Shown: positions 38,801-47,882 of the stretch, piece after piece
How positions within the stretch are numbered: position 1 is the stretch's first letter
Layout of the letters: every line of letters begins with the position of its first letter
Origin: an uncultured Alphaproteobacteria bacterium
GTDB lineage: Bacteria; Pseudomonadota; Alphaproteobacteria; Rhodobacterales; Rhodobacteraceae
Reading direction: 5' to 3'
DNA: 64,000 bases
NCBI GenBank assembly: GCA_902567635.1
Contig: CACFNV010000001.1
Span: 31,127-95,126 of the forward strand
The notes under the pieces: generated by a model
Told to the model about the DNA's origin: nothing
Seen by the model: only the letters and a program-made list of their open reading frames with translations
Databases searched by the model: none
Position numbers and translations under genes: made by a program

Positions 38801-40069
38801 TTAACGCATTATAGAAGGCAACCAAGTTGCAGCCCAAGGGGAAAAGATCATCATTACACCATATATAATTCCAACAATAGTAAATAATGGTACTTCCCGA
38901 AACGCTTTACCTGGGTCTTGATTAACGACGCCTGCAGAAGTATAAATCCCAACACAAACAGGAGGTGTAATCATACCAATGCCAGCAAATGCTACGAACA
39001 CAACGTATAAATGCAGCAAACTTTGGTTAAATGAGATTGCTATCGCAGCAAAAATAGGAACGGTTAAATAAAAAACGGGAACTATCTCGATAAATGTACC
39101 GAGAAACAAACATATTACCGCTAACATTAGCCAAAATAATATAGGGCTTACGCCCATAGAAGTAAAAAAAGTTATGATTTTTTGAGGTGCTTGGGTATAT
39201 GTCAACACTACGCTTAAAAAAGTAGCGGTAGCAATTATAGAAAAAATTACGGCTGTAGTAATTGCTGTTTCCCTTAAGCATAGGATTAAATTTTTTATGT
39301 TTAATTCACGATATATTATAAATCCAATAATTATTGCCCAAATTCCTGCAACCGCTGCAGACTCTGAGGGTGTAAGCAGGCCAGCATATATTCCCCCTAA
39401 GATTATCACTGGAGTTATTAAAGCTGGAAGAGCCTGAATGAAACTTTTTAATCGATCTTGATTACTAGCTTTTTTTATTCTTGGAACATCACTACACTTT
39501 ATCAAAACAACTATGATCATTAAAACTAGAAGTATCAGGCCAGGAATAATACCAGCTGCAAAAGTTTGTGAAACAGGGACATTTGTAAGAGCACTGTATA
39601 AAATTGCGGCATTTGATGGAGGAATTAGTGCCTCTAACAAGGCTGCGGATGCAGCTAGTACTACAACAAAAGGTGTTGGGTAACCTTGCTCGATCATTTT
39701 TGGCATCATAATGGTTCCAACCGCCGTAATTGCAGCTAATATTGATCCACAAAAAGCTGCAAAAAATCCCATGGCTATAACCATTGAGATCCCCAAGCCT
39801 CCAGGCCAATGCCCTACCAAAGACGTACAAAAATTAACGAGCCGATTTGCAGCGCCACCCTTTAACATTACCATGCCAGCAAATATGAAAAGAGGTACAG
39901 CTACCAAGATGTGTTTAGTTAAGGCAGCAAACGATATTTGTATTAATACAGACCATGGCAAATTGAGTCCCCATATGGCAGCAAAAGATGAGCCTAGTCC
40001 AAAAACCATAAAAATTGGTACTGTAAAAATTAAAAGTACAAAAGAAGTTAGTACAGATATTAAAAACAA
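38801..40069 (-). CDS. dctM: TRAP transporter large permease (DctM)
   Basis: A 422-residue inner-membrane protein with about 11-12 helices. GMVMLKGGAANRLVNF and PPSNAAILYS mark the DctM/IT superfamily. It is the ion-coupled channel of a tripartite ATP-independent periplasmic transporter. It follows dctQ by four bases and is the last gene of the three. Confidence 0.93.
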   Translation of the reverse strand: MFLISVLTSFVLLIFTVPIFMVFGLGSSFAAIWGLNLPWSVLIQISFAALTKHILVAVPLFIFAGMVMLKGGAANRLVNFCTSLVGHWPGGLGISMVIAMGFFAAFCGSILAAITAVGTIMMPKMIEQGYPTPFVVVLAASAALLEALIPPSNAAILYSALTNVPVSQTFAAGIIPGLILLVLMIIVVLIKCSDVPRIKKASNQDRLKSFIQALPALITPVIILGGIYAGLLTPSESAAVAGIWAIIIGFIIYRELNIKNLILCLRETAITTAVIFSIIATATFLSVVLTYTQAPQKIITFFTSMGVSPILFWLMLAVICLFLGTFIEIVPVFYLTVPIFAAIAISFNQSLLHLYVVFVAFAGIGMITPPVCVGIYTSAGVVNQDPGKAFREVPLFTIVGIIYGVMMIFSPWAATWLPSIMR

Positions 40070-40073
40070 GTGA

Positions 40074-40568
40074 CTAAGCTTTTGTCATAATAGTTATTTC
40101 CTCACAAATCATCTGTATGGAAAATAAGATTAAAATAAAAAAACCAGTAGGGAAGGCTAAATACATCCACCAAATAGGGATGTCTATTTCTAATTCCATC
40201 TTTTGTCCCAAATTGAAGTACAGAATTGTTGCCTCAACTCCTGCCTTGAAAAATATTATCCCTGATAATAATGCAATTAGCGCAACGAACAGTCTCAATA
40301 AACTTTTGGACTTTTCTCCAATATAACTGGAAATAAAATCCACTTTAATATGTTTCCCTTTGATCAACAAGGGACCAAGTAAAGGAAAAACTAGCCAACT
40401 TGTTAGAACAGGTGGAAGTTCAATGAACCAGTCGTAACCAATACCTGAAACATATCTTGTAAAAGCGCTAAGAGAAAGCGCTAGAACAATAATTGCTATA
40501 ATTATTGTTGCAAGCCATAGAATAATTTCATTAATAAAACTATTTATGGCTTGCAATATTCTAAGCAT
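40074..40568 (-). CDS. dctQ: TRAP transporter small permease (DctQ)
   Basis: A 164-residue protein with four membrane helices (about 12-35, 50-66, 85-107, 130-155). WFIELPPVLTSWLVFPLLGPLLIKGKHIKVDF has the tryptophan and RGxHI-like loop typical of DctQ. It pairs with DctM in the membrane. It lies seven bases after dctP. Confidence 0.9.
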   Translation of the reverse strand: MLRILQAINSFINEIILWLATIIIAIIVLALSLSAFTRYVSGIGYDWFIELPPVLTSWLVFPLLGPLLIKGKHIKVDFISSYIGEKSKSLLRLFVALIALLSGIIFFKAGVEATILYFNLGQKMELEIDIPIWWMYLAFPTGFFILILFSIQMICEEITIMTKA

Positions 40569-40575
40569 GCTTATT

Positions 40576-41595
40576 CTAGTTAAGAGACGCTGCGTATTTT
40601 TCAGCCGCTTTTAATGATTTTGCATCAATCATACCAGCCATAGCAGGTATAACCTTTTCAGCCATAAGCTTATCAAACTTAACTTTTTCAGCACCAGAAA
40701 GGACAGTGACCTTACCGCCCATACCTTCGAATTTCTTCAAAGTATCTTCTCCGGCATCAATTATCGTATTTGTTGATAGATCTCCAACCTCTTTCCCAAC
40801 TTCAAGAATTATGCTCTGTAAATCTGGTGAAAGTGAGTCAAACCAAGAAGCGTTCGCCATTATAAAGGCATCAGCATAATATTGGTAAGGTTTTTGTGCA
40901 AATTTGAGAAACTCCCACCAGCTGTAGGCACCTATGCTCTGAGGAGGAGAATTGATAGTATCAATCATACCTGTTTGTAGAGCTGTATATACCTCTCCTG
41001 TAGGTAATGATACTCTTTTCGAGCCAAAAGCATCCCACATCGGTTCTTCGCTTTTTAATAGTCTTCGGGCTTTTAGACCTTTCATTGCATCTATACCCGT
41101 GAGCTCTCTTTTGCTACTAAACGTCATTACAGGTCCAACTGGATTATACATTACTAACCTAGAGTTGGTTTTAGCAGTTATTTCACCCCATATCTTTTTT
41201 CCTTCAGCAGACTCTTGAAAAAAACTTCTTTGCTCATCAAATGATTTAAAAAGTCCTGGATAAGATGCGATATTAAAATTCTTATTCATAGGTGGAAAGC
41301 TTACTACTCCAACTATACCACCCATTTCAATAGCTCCTGAGGTGACCGCCCCCATAACTTCTCTAATTCCAAAAAGTTGTTTAGAAGGATAAACTTCTAT
41401 TCGTAATTTCCCTTTTGCACGCTCATTTACTTTGTCAGCAAATATTTGAGCGTGTTTTGCACAATGATGTTTTGCGCTCCAATGTACAGAAAGCCTAGCT
41501 ACTTTTTCAGCACTATATATTGGCATGGTGCATAAAAAGATACCGATTATAATCGTAAAACACAGCGCTATTTTTTGAAGGATGAACTCTCTCAT
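40576..41595 (-). CDS. dctP: TRAP transporter substrate-binding protein (DctP)
   Basis: A 339-residue periplasmic protein with a signal peptide of about 28 residues ending near YSAE. GKLRIEVYPSKQLFG, LKARRLLKSEEPMWDAFG and LQTGMIDTINSPPQS follow the DctP pattern, with an Arg in the ligand-binding position (KARR). The ligand is probably an organic acid, but sequence alone cannot name it. A GGGAG ribosome-binding site precedes the ATG. It is the first gene of the TRAP operon, 87 bases downstream of ilvD on the same strand. Confidence 0.92.
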   Translation of the reverse strand: MREFILQKIALCFTIIIGIFLCTMPIYSAEKVARLSVHWSAKHHCAKHAQIFADKVNERAKGKLRIEVYPSKQLFGIREVMGAVTSGAIEMGGIVGVVSFPPMNKNFNIASYPGLFKSFDEQRSFFQESAEGKKIWGEITAKTNSRLVMYNPVGPVMTFSSKRELTGIDAMKGLKARRLLKSEEPMWDAFGSKRVSLPTGEVYTALQTGMIDTINSPPQSIGAYSWWEFLKFAQKPYQYYADAFIMANASWFDSLSPDLQSIILEVGKEVGDLSTNTIIDAGEDTLKKFEGMGGKVTVLSGAEKVKFDKLMAEKVIPAMAGMIDAKSLKAAEKYAASLN

Positions 41596-41682
41596 ATTTC
41601 TCTCCCTTATATTTATTTTTAATTAAGTTTAAGCAAATTCCTTTTGAATTAAAAGATTTTAAGAAAAAAGAATTTAAAGTCT

Positions 41683-43509
41683 TTAAGGCACATCTCTATA
41701 ACCACCTTTGTCTGCGCTACTTGCAAAAGCCGCATATGATCTTAGCGCTTTTGTTATTACTCTGGATCTATTCCCATTAGGTAGCCATCTACTCTTATTT
41801 TGCCTTCTTTTTTCTATTTCCTCTTTAGCGAGAAGCAAGTTTATTTGCCTATTAGGGATATCTATTTCAATAATGTCTCCGTTTTCTATAATTCCAATGT
41901 TTCCTTCCTCAGCTGCCTCAGGAGAAATATGGCCTATAGCTAGTCCTGCTGAACCTCCTGAATATCGTCCATCCGTTATTATAGCGCATGTCTGCTCGAT
42001 ACCCTGGGCCTTCATGCTCATTGTTGGCTTGAGCATTTCCTGCATTCCAGGTCCCCCTTTAGGTCCCTCATACCTAATTACGATTACTGATCCGTCTTCA
42101 ATCTTTCCTCCATCTATTGCACTCAGAGCAGTATCTTGTTCATCAAAAACTACTGCTTTGCCAGAAAACTTTAGCATTTGCCCTGGCACAGCAGCTGTCT
42201 TAACAACACATCCATTGCAAGCAATATTTCCGAAAAGAATGGCCAGCCCACCTTCTTGAGAATAGGCGAATTCCAAACTGCGAACGCAGCCACTTTCTTG
42301 GTCTAAGTCTAACTCTCTCCACAGCATATTTTGAGAGTAAGGATTTATCGTTCTCTTGCCTCCTGGAGCTGCTTTGTAAAAAGAGGCAACGTTCTCGTCT
42401 TTACTGCAAAAGTAATCCCATTTCTCCAAAACTTTCTTTAAGTTTTCTCCCGCAATTGTATTGACGCTTGTATCGATTAGGTTTCCACGATCTAATTCTC
42501 CTAAAATTCTCATAATACCTCCCGCTCGATGAACATCTTCCATGTAGTAATCTTGGTTAGCTGGGGAGAGCTTACATATGTGCGGAATCTCTCTTGATAT
42601 CTTGTCCATGTCGCTCATGTCAAAATCTACATCTGCTTCTTGGGCCATAGCTAATAAATGTAAAATAGTATTGGTCGAACCTCCCATTGCGATATCTACT
42701 TTCATAGCATTTTCAAATGCTGCTTTTGTTGCTATATTTCGGGGCAGCACGGATGCGTCTTTCTTTAAGTAATACTTTTTTGCAAGTGAAACTATCTTTT
42801 TACCAGCATCAATAAATAACTGTTTTCGACCAATATGTGTAGCCAAAAGAGACCCATTTCCTGGCATTGCCAACCCAATAGCTTCGGCTAAACAATTCAT
42901 TGAGTTTGCAGTAAACATACCAGCACAGGAGCCACATGTTGGGCAAGCTTCAGCTTCTATTTCCATAGCTTCAGATTGATTATAATTTGGGGTCATTGCA
43001 GATACGTATGCTTCTATTGGGTCGGTTCGCCTAAATCCACTTCCCTTTAAAATTCTACCTGCTTCCATTGGGCCACCGGAAACCAGAACAAAAGGAATAT
43101 TGAGCCTTAGTCCCGCCATTAGCATTCCTGGGGTTATTTTATCACAATTTGAAATACATATTAAAGCATCAACGCAATGCGCATTACACATGTATTCTAC
43201 ACTATCAGCAATTAAATCTCGACTTGGAAGACTATAGAGCATTCCGTCATGGCCCATAGCTATTCCATCATCAACAGCTATTGTGTTGAATTCTCTAGCT
43301 ATTGCTCCAGTTTCCCATATCGTTTTATTAATTAGCCTGCCAACTTCCTGTAAATGGACATGCCCGGGAACAAACTCTGTAAACGAGTTTGCGATTGCAA
43401 TAAGGGGTTTTCCAAAGTCATCATTTTTTAAACCACTGGCTAGCCATAGAGACCTAGCAGCTGATGCCGAATTGCCTTTTGTTACTGTATTTGACCTAAG
43501 ATTTTTCAT
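41683..43509 (-). CDS. ilvD: dihydroxy-acid dehydratase
   Basis: A 608-residue iron-sulfur dehydratase of isoleucine, valine and pantothenate synthesis. Cluster cysteines lie in [27 protein letters not shown] and [29 protein letters not shown] is the second signature. AGGAG precedes the ATG. It is the biosynthetic counterpart of the valine degradation operon further right. Confidence 0.95.
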   Translation of the reverse strand: MKNLRSNTVTKGNSASAARSLWLASGLKNDDFGKPLIAIANSFTEFVPGHVHLQEVGRLINKTIWETGAIAREFNTIAVDDGIAMGHDGMLYSLPSRDLIADSVEYMCNAHCVDALICISNCDKITPGMLMAGLRLNIPFVLVSGGPMEAGRILKGSGFRRTDPIEAYVSAMTPNYNQSEAMEIEAEACPTCGSCAGMFTANSMNCLAEAIGLAMPGNGSLLATHIGRKQLFIDAGKKIVSLAKKYYLKKDASVLPRNIATKAAFENAMKVDIAMGGSTNTILHLLAMAQEADVDFDMSDMDKISREIPHICKLSPANQDYYMEDVHRAGGIMRILGELDRGNLIDTSVNTIAGENLKKVLEKWDYFCSKDENVASFYKAAPGGKRTINPYSQNMLWRELDLDQESGCVRSLEFAYSQEGGLAILFGNIACNGCVVKTAAVPGQMLKFSGKAVVFDEQDTALSAIDGGKIEDGSVIVIRYEGPKGGPGMQEMLKPTMSMKAQGIEQTCAIITDGRYSGGSAGLAIGHISPEAAEEGNIGIIENGDIIEIDIPNRQINLLLAKEEIEKRRQNKSRWLPNGNRSRVITKALRSYAAFASSADKGGYRDVP

Positions 43510-43568
43510 TGTCTTCTCCTGAGCCCAGTTAGTATTTTTACAGTTTGTAAGAAAAGACTAAATTGATC

Positions 43569-43730
43569 CTATTTCTTTAATATTGTTTTGATGGCCTTTT
43601 CAAACTTTTCCTTATCAATTTCTCTCGAGAGCTTAAGTGTTTCTATTTTTTCTTTTAGACTTTTGTTTTCCTTATAGATGACTTTTTTTAAAAGATCATT
43701 TTTTTTTGTTTTTAAGTTATCTTTATCCAT
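43569..43730 (-). CDS. small lysine-rich helical protein (53 residues), hypothetical
   Basis: The minus strand encodes a 53-residue protein, MDKDNLKTKKNDLLKKV onward, about a third Lys and with heptad-like hydrophobic spacing, so a basic coiled coil is likely. It fills the gap between hsp20 (29 bases upstream) and ilvD (59 bases downstream). I recognise no family. A clear ribosome-binding site is missing; TATAATCC lies directly before the ATG. It could be a chance open frame in AT-rich DNA. Confidence 0.35.
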   Translation of the reverse strand: MDKDNLKTKKNDLLKKVIYKENKSLKEKIETLKLSREIDKEKFEKAIKTILKK

Positions 43731-43759
43731 GGATTATACCATTAAGGGATGAATTTTTT

Positions 43760-44182
43760 TCATTTTCCTGTTTCTTTATTTATAATTATTTTTCTTGGGA
43801 TTTCTTTTTCGGGTATTTCTCTATGCAAGAAGATTGAAAGCAGCCCATCTTTAAATTCTGCTCCATCAACTTCTATATAGTCTGCTAGCCTAAAGGTTCG
43901 TTTGAATGCCCTCTTTGCAATACCTTTATGGATAAACTCTGCATGAGATTTTTTTTCTATACAGCCAGAGACTGTCAACTCACCACTCTTTGTTTCCACA
44001 CTCAAATCATCTTGATTAAAGCCGGCAAGAGCAAGAATAATTACGAATTCTGTATTTGATACTTTTTTGATATCATACGCTGGATAGGTTGATTGTTTGG
44101 CAGATGACATACGTTCTATTTCTTCGAAGAGGCTATCAAAGCCAACGAACGAGCTCATATAGGGAGATGATAAAACACTCAT
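43760..44182 (-). CDS. small heat-shock protein (Hsp20/IbpA family)
   Basis: A 140-residue holdase chaperone. After a short N-terminal arm (GFDSLFEEIERM) comes the alpha-crystallin domain (YPAYDIKKVSNTEFVIILALAGF, then FKRTFRLADYIEVDGAEFKDGLLSIFL) and a C-terminal IPRKIII tail with the IxI-type anchor. AAGGAG lies close before the ATG. Upstream are a CTTGAA box (44295-44300) and an inverted repeat near the ribosome-binding site that may give heat control. Confidence 0.92.
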   Translation of the reverse strand: MSVLSSPYMSSFVGFDSLFEEIERMSSAKQSTYPAYDIKKVSNTEFVIILALAGFNQDDLSVETKSGELTVSGCIEKKSHAEFIHKGIAKRAFKRTFRLADYIEVDGAEFKDGLLSIFLHREIPEKEIPRKIIINKETGK

Positions 44183-44294
44183 ATTTTCTCCTTTTTCGTA
44201 ATCAACATCCGTACGATTACCGTCAGTACCAGCAGTAAGGATATTATAAAACCACCTTGTTAGGAAACTATATTAAATTGTTTATGGGTTTTTT

Positions 44295-44300
44295 TTCAAG
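44295..44300 (-). promoter_or_regulatory. possible heat-shock sigma -35 box for hsp20
   Basis: CTTGAA on the minus strand matches the -35 element of sigma-32-type promoters. An AT-rich -10 candidate (44268-44277) follows 17 bases downstream but is not a clean match, and a sigma-70-like TATAAT also lies closer to the gene (about 44242-44247). Weak evidence only. Confidence 0.25.
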
Positions 44301-44379
44301 AGTGAAAAATTTTTAATTTTACACCAGGATTTTTCCCCATAGAGTTTTTTCTTAAATTACTAGAATTGATATAAAGATC

Positions 44380-44408
44380 TTGAGAAGAGATCAATATATC
44401 GTTAAACT
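44380..44408 (+). promoter_or_regulatory. promoter of the thiBPQ operon
   Basis: TTGAGA (44380-44385) and TAAACT (44403-44408) are 17 bases apart. The predicted transcription start, about 44414, falls exactly at the 5' end of the TPP aptamer. That placement supports the call despite an imperfect -10 box. Confidence 0.5.
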
Positions 44409-44410
44409 GT

Positions 44411-44494
44411 AGGAACCTCGGGGAGCCCAGTCGGCTGAGATGTTTTTAACAGACCCGTAGAACCTGAACCGGTTAATGCCGGCGTAGGAAAGGT
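44411..44494 (+). promoter_or_regulatory. TPP riboswitch aptamer (thi box)
   Basis: The conserved thi-box pieces are present in order: GGGGAGCCC, GGCTGAGA (44433-44440), ACCCGTAGAACCTGA and CCGGTTAATGCCGGCGTAGGA. Helix P1 can form from ACCT (44415-44418) and AGGT (44491-44494). The RNA binds thiamine pyrophosphate and should repress the thiamine transporter genes behind it. The 361 bases between hsp20 and thiB are otherwise two promoter regions and a short leader. Confidence 0.95.
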
Positions 44495-44515
44495 GTTTAG
44501 AAAATACTAGACACC
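44492..44515 (+). promoter_or_regulatory. anti-P1 hairpin of the TPP riboswitch
   Basis: GGTGTTTAG (44492-44500) pairs with CTAGACACC (44507-44515) through nine base pairs with one G-U. Its 5' arm shares bases 44492-44494 with aptamer helix P1, so the two folds exclude each other. No U-run follows, so it is not a terminator; it looks like the antisequestor of a translational switch. Confidence 0.6.
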
Positions 44516-44543
44516 AATTTGAATAAACATTGTGGAGTTTAGT

Positions 44544-45530
44544 ATGAAAATTTTATTTGCAATTTTACTATTTACTTTCATCTCGCCGTTATTAGCAGAG
44601 GAAAAAACATCACTAATTGTGTATACATATGATAGTTTCAATACAGAATGGGGCCCGGGACCAAAAATAGAGAAAGCTTTTGAAGAAGGTTGTAATTGTG
44701 ATCTTAAATTTGTATCGGCTGGAGATGGAGCAGCTTTATTAGCAAAGATAAGATTAGAAGGGGAAAAGACAAAAGCTGATGTAGTTCTTGGGCTGGACTC
44801 TAACGTTTTGGAAGAGGCGAGAAAAACAAAATTATTTTTGCCTAATGGCTTAAATATTGAGCTAGATTTGCCAATCCAATGGAAGGACGATACCTTTCTT
44901 CCTTTTGATTGGGGGTTTTTTGCTTTTATTTTTGACGGAAGTAAAACCAAGAAAATTCCTCAGTCCTTTAAAGAGTTGGTCGACTCTGATATAAGGCTGG
45001 TCATTCAAGACCCTAGAAGCTCGACACCTGGATTAGGACTTATTTTATGGATACAGAAGGTGTTTGGAAGTGACAGTAAAGCTGTGTGGGAAAAAATGTC
45101 CGATAACATAGTTACTGTGACCCCGGGGTGGTCAGAAGCATATGGTCTTTTTCTTGAAGGAGAAGCAGATGGTGTACTTTCTTATACGACATCCCCAGCT
45201 TATCACATTATTGCGGAAAAAGATTTTTCAAAGAAAGCAGCTATCTTTAAAGAGGGCCACTTAATGCAGATCGAAGTTGCGGCTATTACTGCTAAAACAT
45301 CAAAAAGGAAATTGGCGAAATCCTTCATGACTTTTTTGATCTCGGATACAGCTCAATCAATTATTCCAACCACAAATTGGATGTACCCAGCAAAGAATCC
45401 AAAATTAGCTTTGCCAGAGGCATTTGATATTAAAGTAGCAAAAGACAAAGCTATCTACCTTCAACCAAAGTCCGTTCCTGATTTGACTTCAAAAGCACTT
45501 CAGGTTTGGAAACTGGCAATAAGAAAATAA
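44544..45530 (+). CDS. thiB: thiamine ABC transporter, substrate-binding protein
   Basis: A 328-residue periplasmic protein. The signal peptide (KILFAILLFTFISPLLAEE) is followed by LIVYTYDSFNTEWGPGPKI, the typical ThiB start, and later LPFDWGFFAFIFD, DPRSSTPGLGLILW and TPGWSEAYGLF. It delivers thiamine or its phosphates to ThiP. ATG 44544 is chosen because GTGGAG six bases before it is a good ribosome-binding site and the signal peptide begins there; GTG 44532 is less likely. Confidence 0.94.
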   Translation: MKILFAILLFTFISPLLAEEKTSLIVYTYDSFNTEWGPGPKIEKAFEEGCNCDLKFVSAGDGAALLAKIRLEGEKTKADVVLGLDSNVLEEARKTKLFLPNGLNIELDLPIQWKDDTFLPFDWGFFAFIFDGSKTKKIPQSFKELVDSDIRLVIQDPRSSTPGLGLILWIQKVFGSDSKAVWEKMSDNIVTVTPGWSEAYGLFLEGEADGVLSYTTSPAYHIIAEKDFSKKAAIFKEGHLMQIEVAAITAKTSKRKLAKSFMTFLISDTAQSIIPTTNWMYPAKNPKLALPEAFDIKVAKDKAIYLQPKSVPDLTSKALQVWKLAIRK

Positions 45531-47083
45531 AATTTTTAGGATACATAATATTTTTGGGAGTTTCTTTTCTCTCACTGGGATCTATAATAATCCTATTGGT
45601 GAACTCCCAATTTAGTTTTTTCATAAGTCATTATGAAAGAGAAATATTAATTTTTACGTTATTTCAAGGTTTTTTATCTGCGCTACTTTCAGTTTGCTTA
45701 GCTATACCAATTTCCAGATCTATCTTTAGAAATAATTTTCCAGGGAAGAATATTTTAGTCAGGCTTATGAATGTTATGTTCGTTTTGCCCGTACTAATAG
45801 TGATATTAACAGTAATTAAGATTTTTGGATTCAATGGAACACCCAATCAAATATTAGATTTTTTTGGTTTCGAGAAAATATCGATTTATGGACTTCAAGG
45901 TATTCTAATTGGTCACATATTAATAAATTTGCCTTTTGCTGTCCGCTTAATTCTTTCTGGATGGTTGATGATACCGTCAGAACACTTTAGATTGGCTAGG
46001 CAACTAAATTTTAGTAGAAAAGAATATTTTAAGTATTTGGAATTACCAATGCTAATAAAAATAATACCCAGTATTTTTACTATCATTTTTTTATTTTGCT
46101 GCTTAACTTTTTCCATTGCCTTAATATTGGGAGGTGGACCGGGATCTACAACACTAGAATTAGCTATATATCAATCAATTATTTTCGACGGTAACCTTGG
46201 TGTAGCGGCTAGGCTTTCTTTGTATCAGTTAATTATAATGATTTTAATCTTGATAATCTCTTTTAAAATATCTGCTAAGCCTGTTTTTGAAAACTCATTA
46301 ATATTGAAGGCTGAAAACTATATCGCCAAAAATAGATTACAACAGGGTTTAGATTTTTTAAGCGTTGCTACGCTAGCTATATTTATATCTATGCCACCAA
46401 TAATAATCTTTTGTAAAGGCATACCTAATATTTTTTCGGTTGAAACATTCGTGTTTAGTGCTTTGTTGAACTCACTACTAGTGGCTTTTCTGGCCGCTAC
46501 TGTAAACCTATGTATTTCCGTTGTTCTTAGTTTTACTATTGTTAAGGAAGAAAGTTTAAGGAAGTTAGTTTTAGAAATTGGAACCTTTAGCTTGATTTGT
46601 ATATCACCTCTAGTATTAGGAACTGCTATTTTTCTAGCTCTTTTTAAATATATCGATATCTCTGAAAATTCTCTTGTTTTGACGGGTTTAGTAAACGGTA
46701 TTCTTACAATACCCTTTTCTCTGACAATATTGCTGCCTGGGTTTGTTAAAATAACGAAGAGGTATGGACATATTATGAGAAGTCTTGGTTTGTCAAATTT
46801 TAAACAAATATTTGAAATCTACTTTCCTTTGATGAAGTTTCCCATTAGGTTCGCTTTTGCCTTGGTATTTGCTCTATCAATTGGAGATCTAGGAATAATA
46901 GTATTGTTTTCAGGAAGTGAGAGTTCAACATTGCCTATGTACCTATATCGACTAATGGGAAGCTATAGAATGGATGAGGCATATGCGGTAGCGTTACTAC
47001 TTTTGATCTTAGCTTTGAGTTCGTTTTGGATTATTGAAAAAGGGTTTTATTATGCAACTTTGCGCAAAAAAATGCTCAATTAA
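45506..47083 (+). CDS. thiP: thiamine ABC transporter, permease
   Basis: A 525-residue inner-membrane protein with about 12 helices in two fused permease halves. EAA-loop-like segments occur in each half (FRLARQLNFSRKEYFKYLELPML near 160-180 and IMRSLGLSNFKQIFEIYFPLMK near 430), as in ThiP. The start is uncertain: TTG 45506 overlaps thiB by 25 bases and has only a poorly spaced AGG before it; another TTG about 50 bases further is possible. Confidence 0.92.
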   Translation: METGNKKIKFLGYIIFLGVSFLSLGSIIILLVNSQFSFFISHYEREILIFTLFQGFLSALLSVCLAIPISRSIFRNNFPGKNILVRLMNVMFVLPVLIVILTVIKIFGFNGTPNQILDFFGFEKISIYGLQGILIGHILINLPFAVRLILSGWLMIPSEHFRLARQLNFSRKEYFKYLELPMLIKIIPSIFTIIFLFCCLTFSIALILGGGPGSTTLELAIYQSIIFDGNLGVAARLSLYQLIIMILILIISFKISAKPVFENSLILKAENYIAKNRLQQGLDFLSVATLAIFISMPPIIIFCKGIPNIFSVETFVFSALLNSLLVAFLAATVNLCISVVLSFTIVKEESLRKLVLEIGTFSLICISPLVLGTAIFLALFKYIDISENSLVLTGLVNGILTIPFSLTILLPGFVKITKRYGHIMRSLGLSNFKQIFEIYFPLMKFPIRFAFALVFALSIGDLGIIVLFSGSESSTLPMYLYRLMGSYRMDEAYAVALLLLILALSSFWIIEKGFYYATLRKKMLN

Positions 47084-47738
47084 AAATGGAAATTTTTCAG
47101 TTAATTGTGATTTTGTTTTAAAAAAGGGAAATCATTTGGCATTGTTCGGACCCTCTGGAACTGGAAAGAGCACAGTTTTACTTGGTCTTTCAGGGTTCTT
47201 GCCAATCAGGGAAGGTGAGTTGCTGTACAAGAATAAAACTCTCTCGTCATTGGAACCTAAAGATCGACCGATTGATATACTCTTTCAAGAAAATAATTTA
47301 TTTCCTCATATTTCAGTTGCTCAGAATGTTGTTTTAGGCTTGGGTCCAAGCGCTAGAATGACGAATCAAAACAAGGAAATTGTTTATAAAATTCTGAAAA
47401 AAGTAAATTTATTTGAAGAAAAGGATAGGTTGCCAGAAAATATATCGGGTGGACAAAGAAGTCGAGTAGCTATCGCAAGATCTTTGTTAAGGAAGAAGCC
47501 CATTTTATTACTAGACGAGCCTTTTTCCGCTTTAGATTTTGTACTTAAATCAGATATTTTAAAGTTATTGATATCAATTGCGAAGAAAGACAAGCTTTCT
47601 ATTCTTTTAGTTAGTCATGATCCAAGAGACATAAGATTTCTAGGAGGAGACATTTTGTATTTCCTAGGAAAGGGAAAGACCAAGTTTTACAAGAAAGACG
47701 TTTTCCATAAGGAATTTTCCAAAAAATTTGAAGTCTAG
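47052..47738 (+). CDS. thiQ: thiamine ABC transporter, ATP-binding protein
   Basis: A 229-residue ABC ATPase: Walker A GPSGTGKST, Q-loop FQENNLFPH, signature ISGGQRSRVAIARSL, Walker B LLLDEPFSALD and H-loop SHDPRD. It powers ThiBP. ATG 47052 is preferred because AAGGG lies seven bases upstream; an earlier TTG (47034) is possible. It overlaps thiP by 32 bases, so translation is coupled. Confidence 0.94.
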   Translation: MQLCAKKCSIKNGNFSVNCDFVLKKGNHLALFGPSGTGKSTVLLGLSGFLPIREGELLYKNKTLSSLEPKDRPIDILFQENNLFPHISVAQNVVLGLGPSARMTNQNKEIVYKILKKVNLFEEKDRLPENISGGQRSRVAIARSLLRKKPILLLDEPFSALDFVLKSDILKLLISIAKKDKLSILLVSHDPRDIRFLGGDILYFLGKGKTKFYKKDVFHKEFSKKFEV

Positions 47739-47882
47739 ATTTTGAAGTTCGCTATGCACAAGTGCTTTGGGAAATAATTGAATCAGAAAGATATAAAAAT
47801 TTATGATATAAAATATTATTTTCGTGTAAAAGAGTGCTTAAGTATTTTAACATGAATTTTATCTGGAGGTATACCCAAGTTA

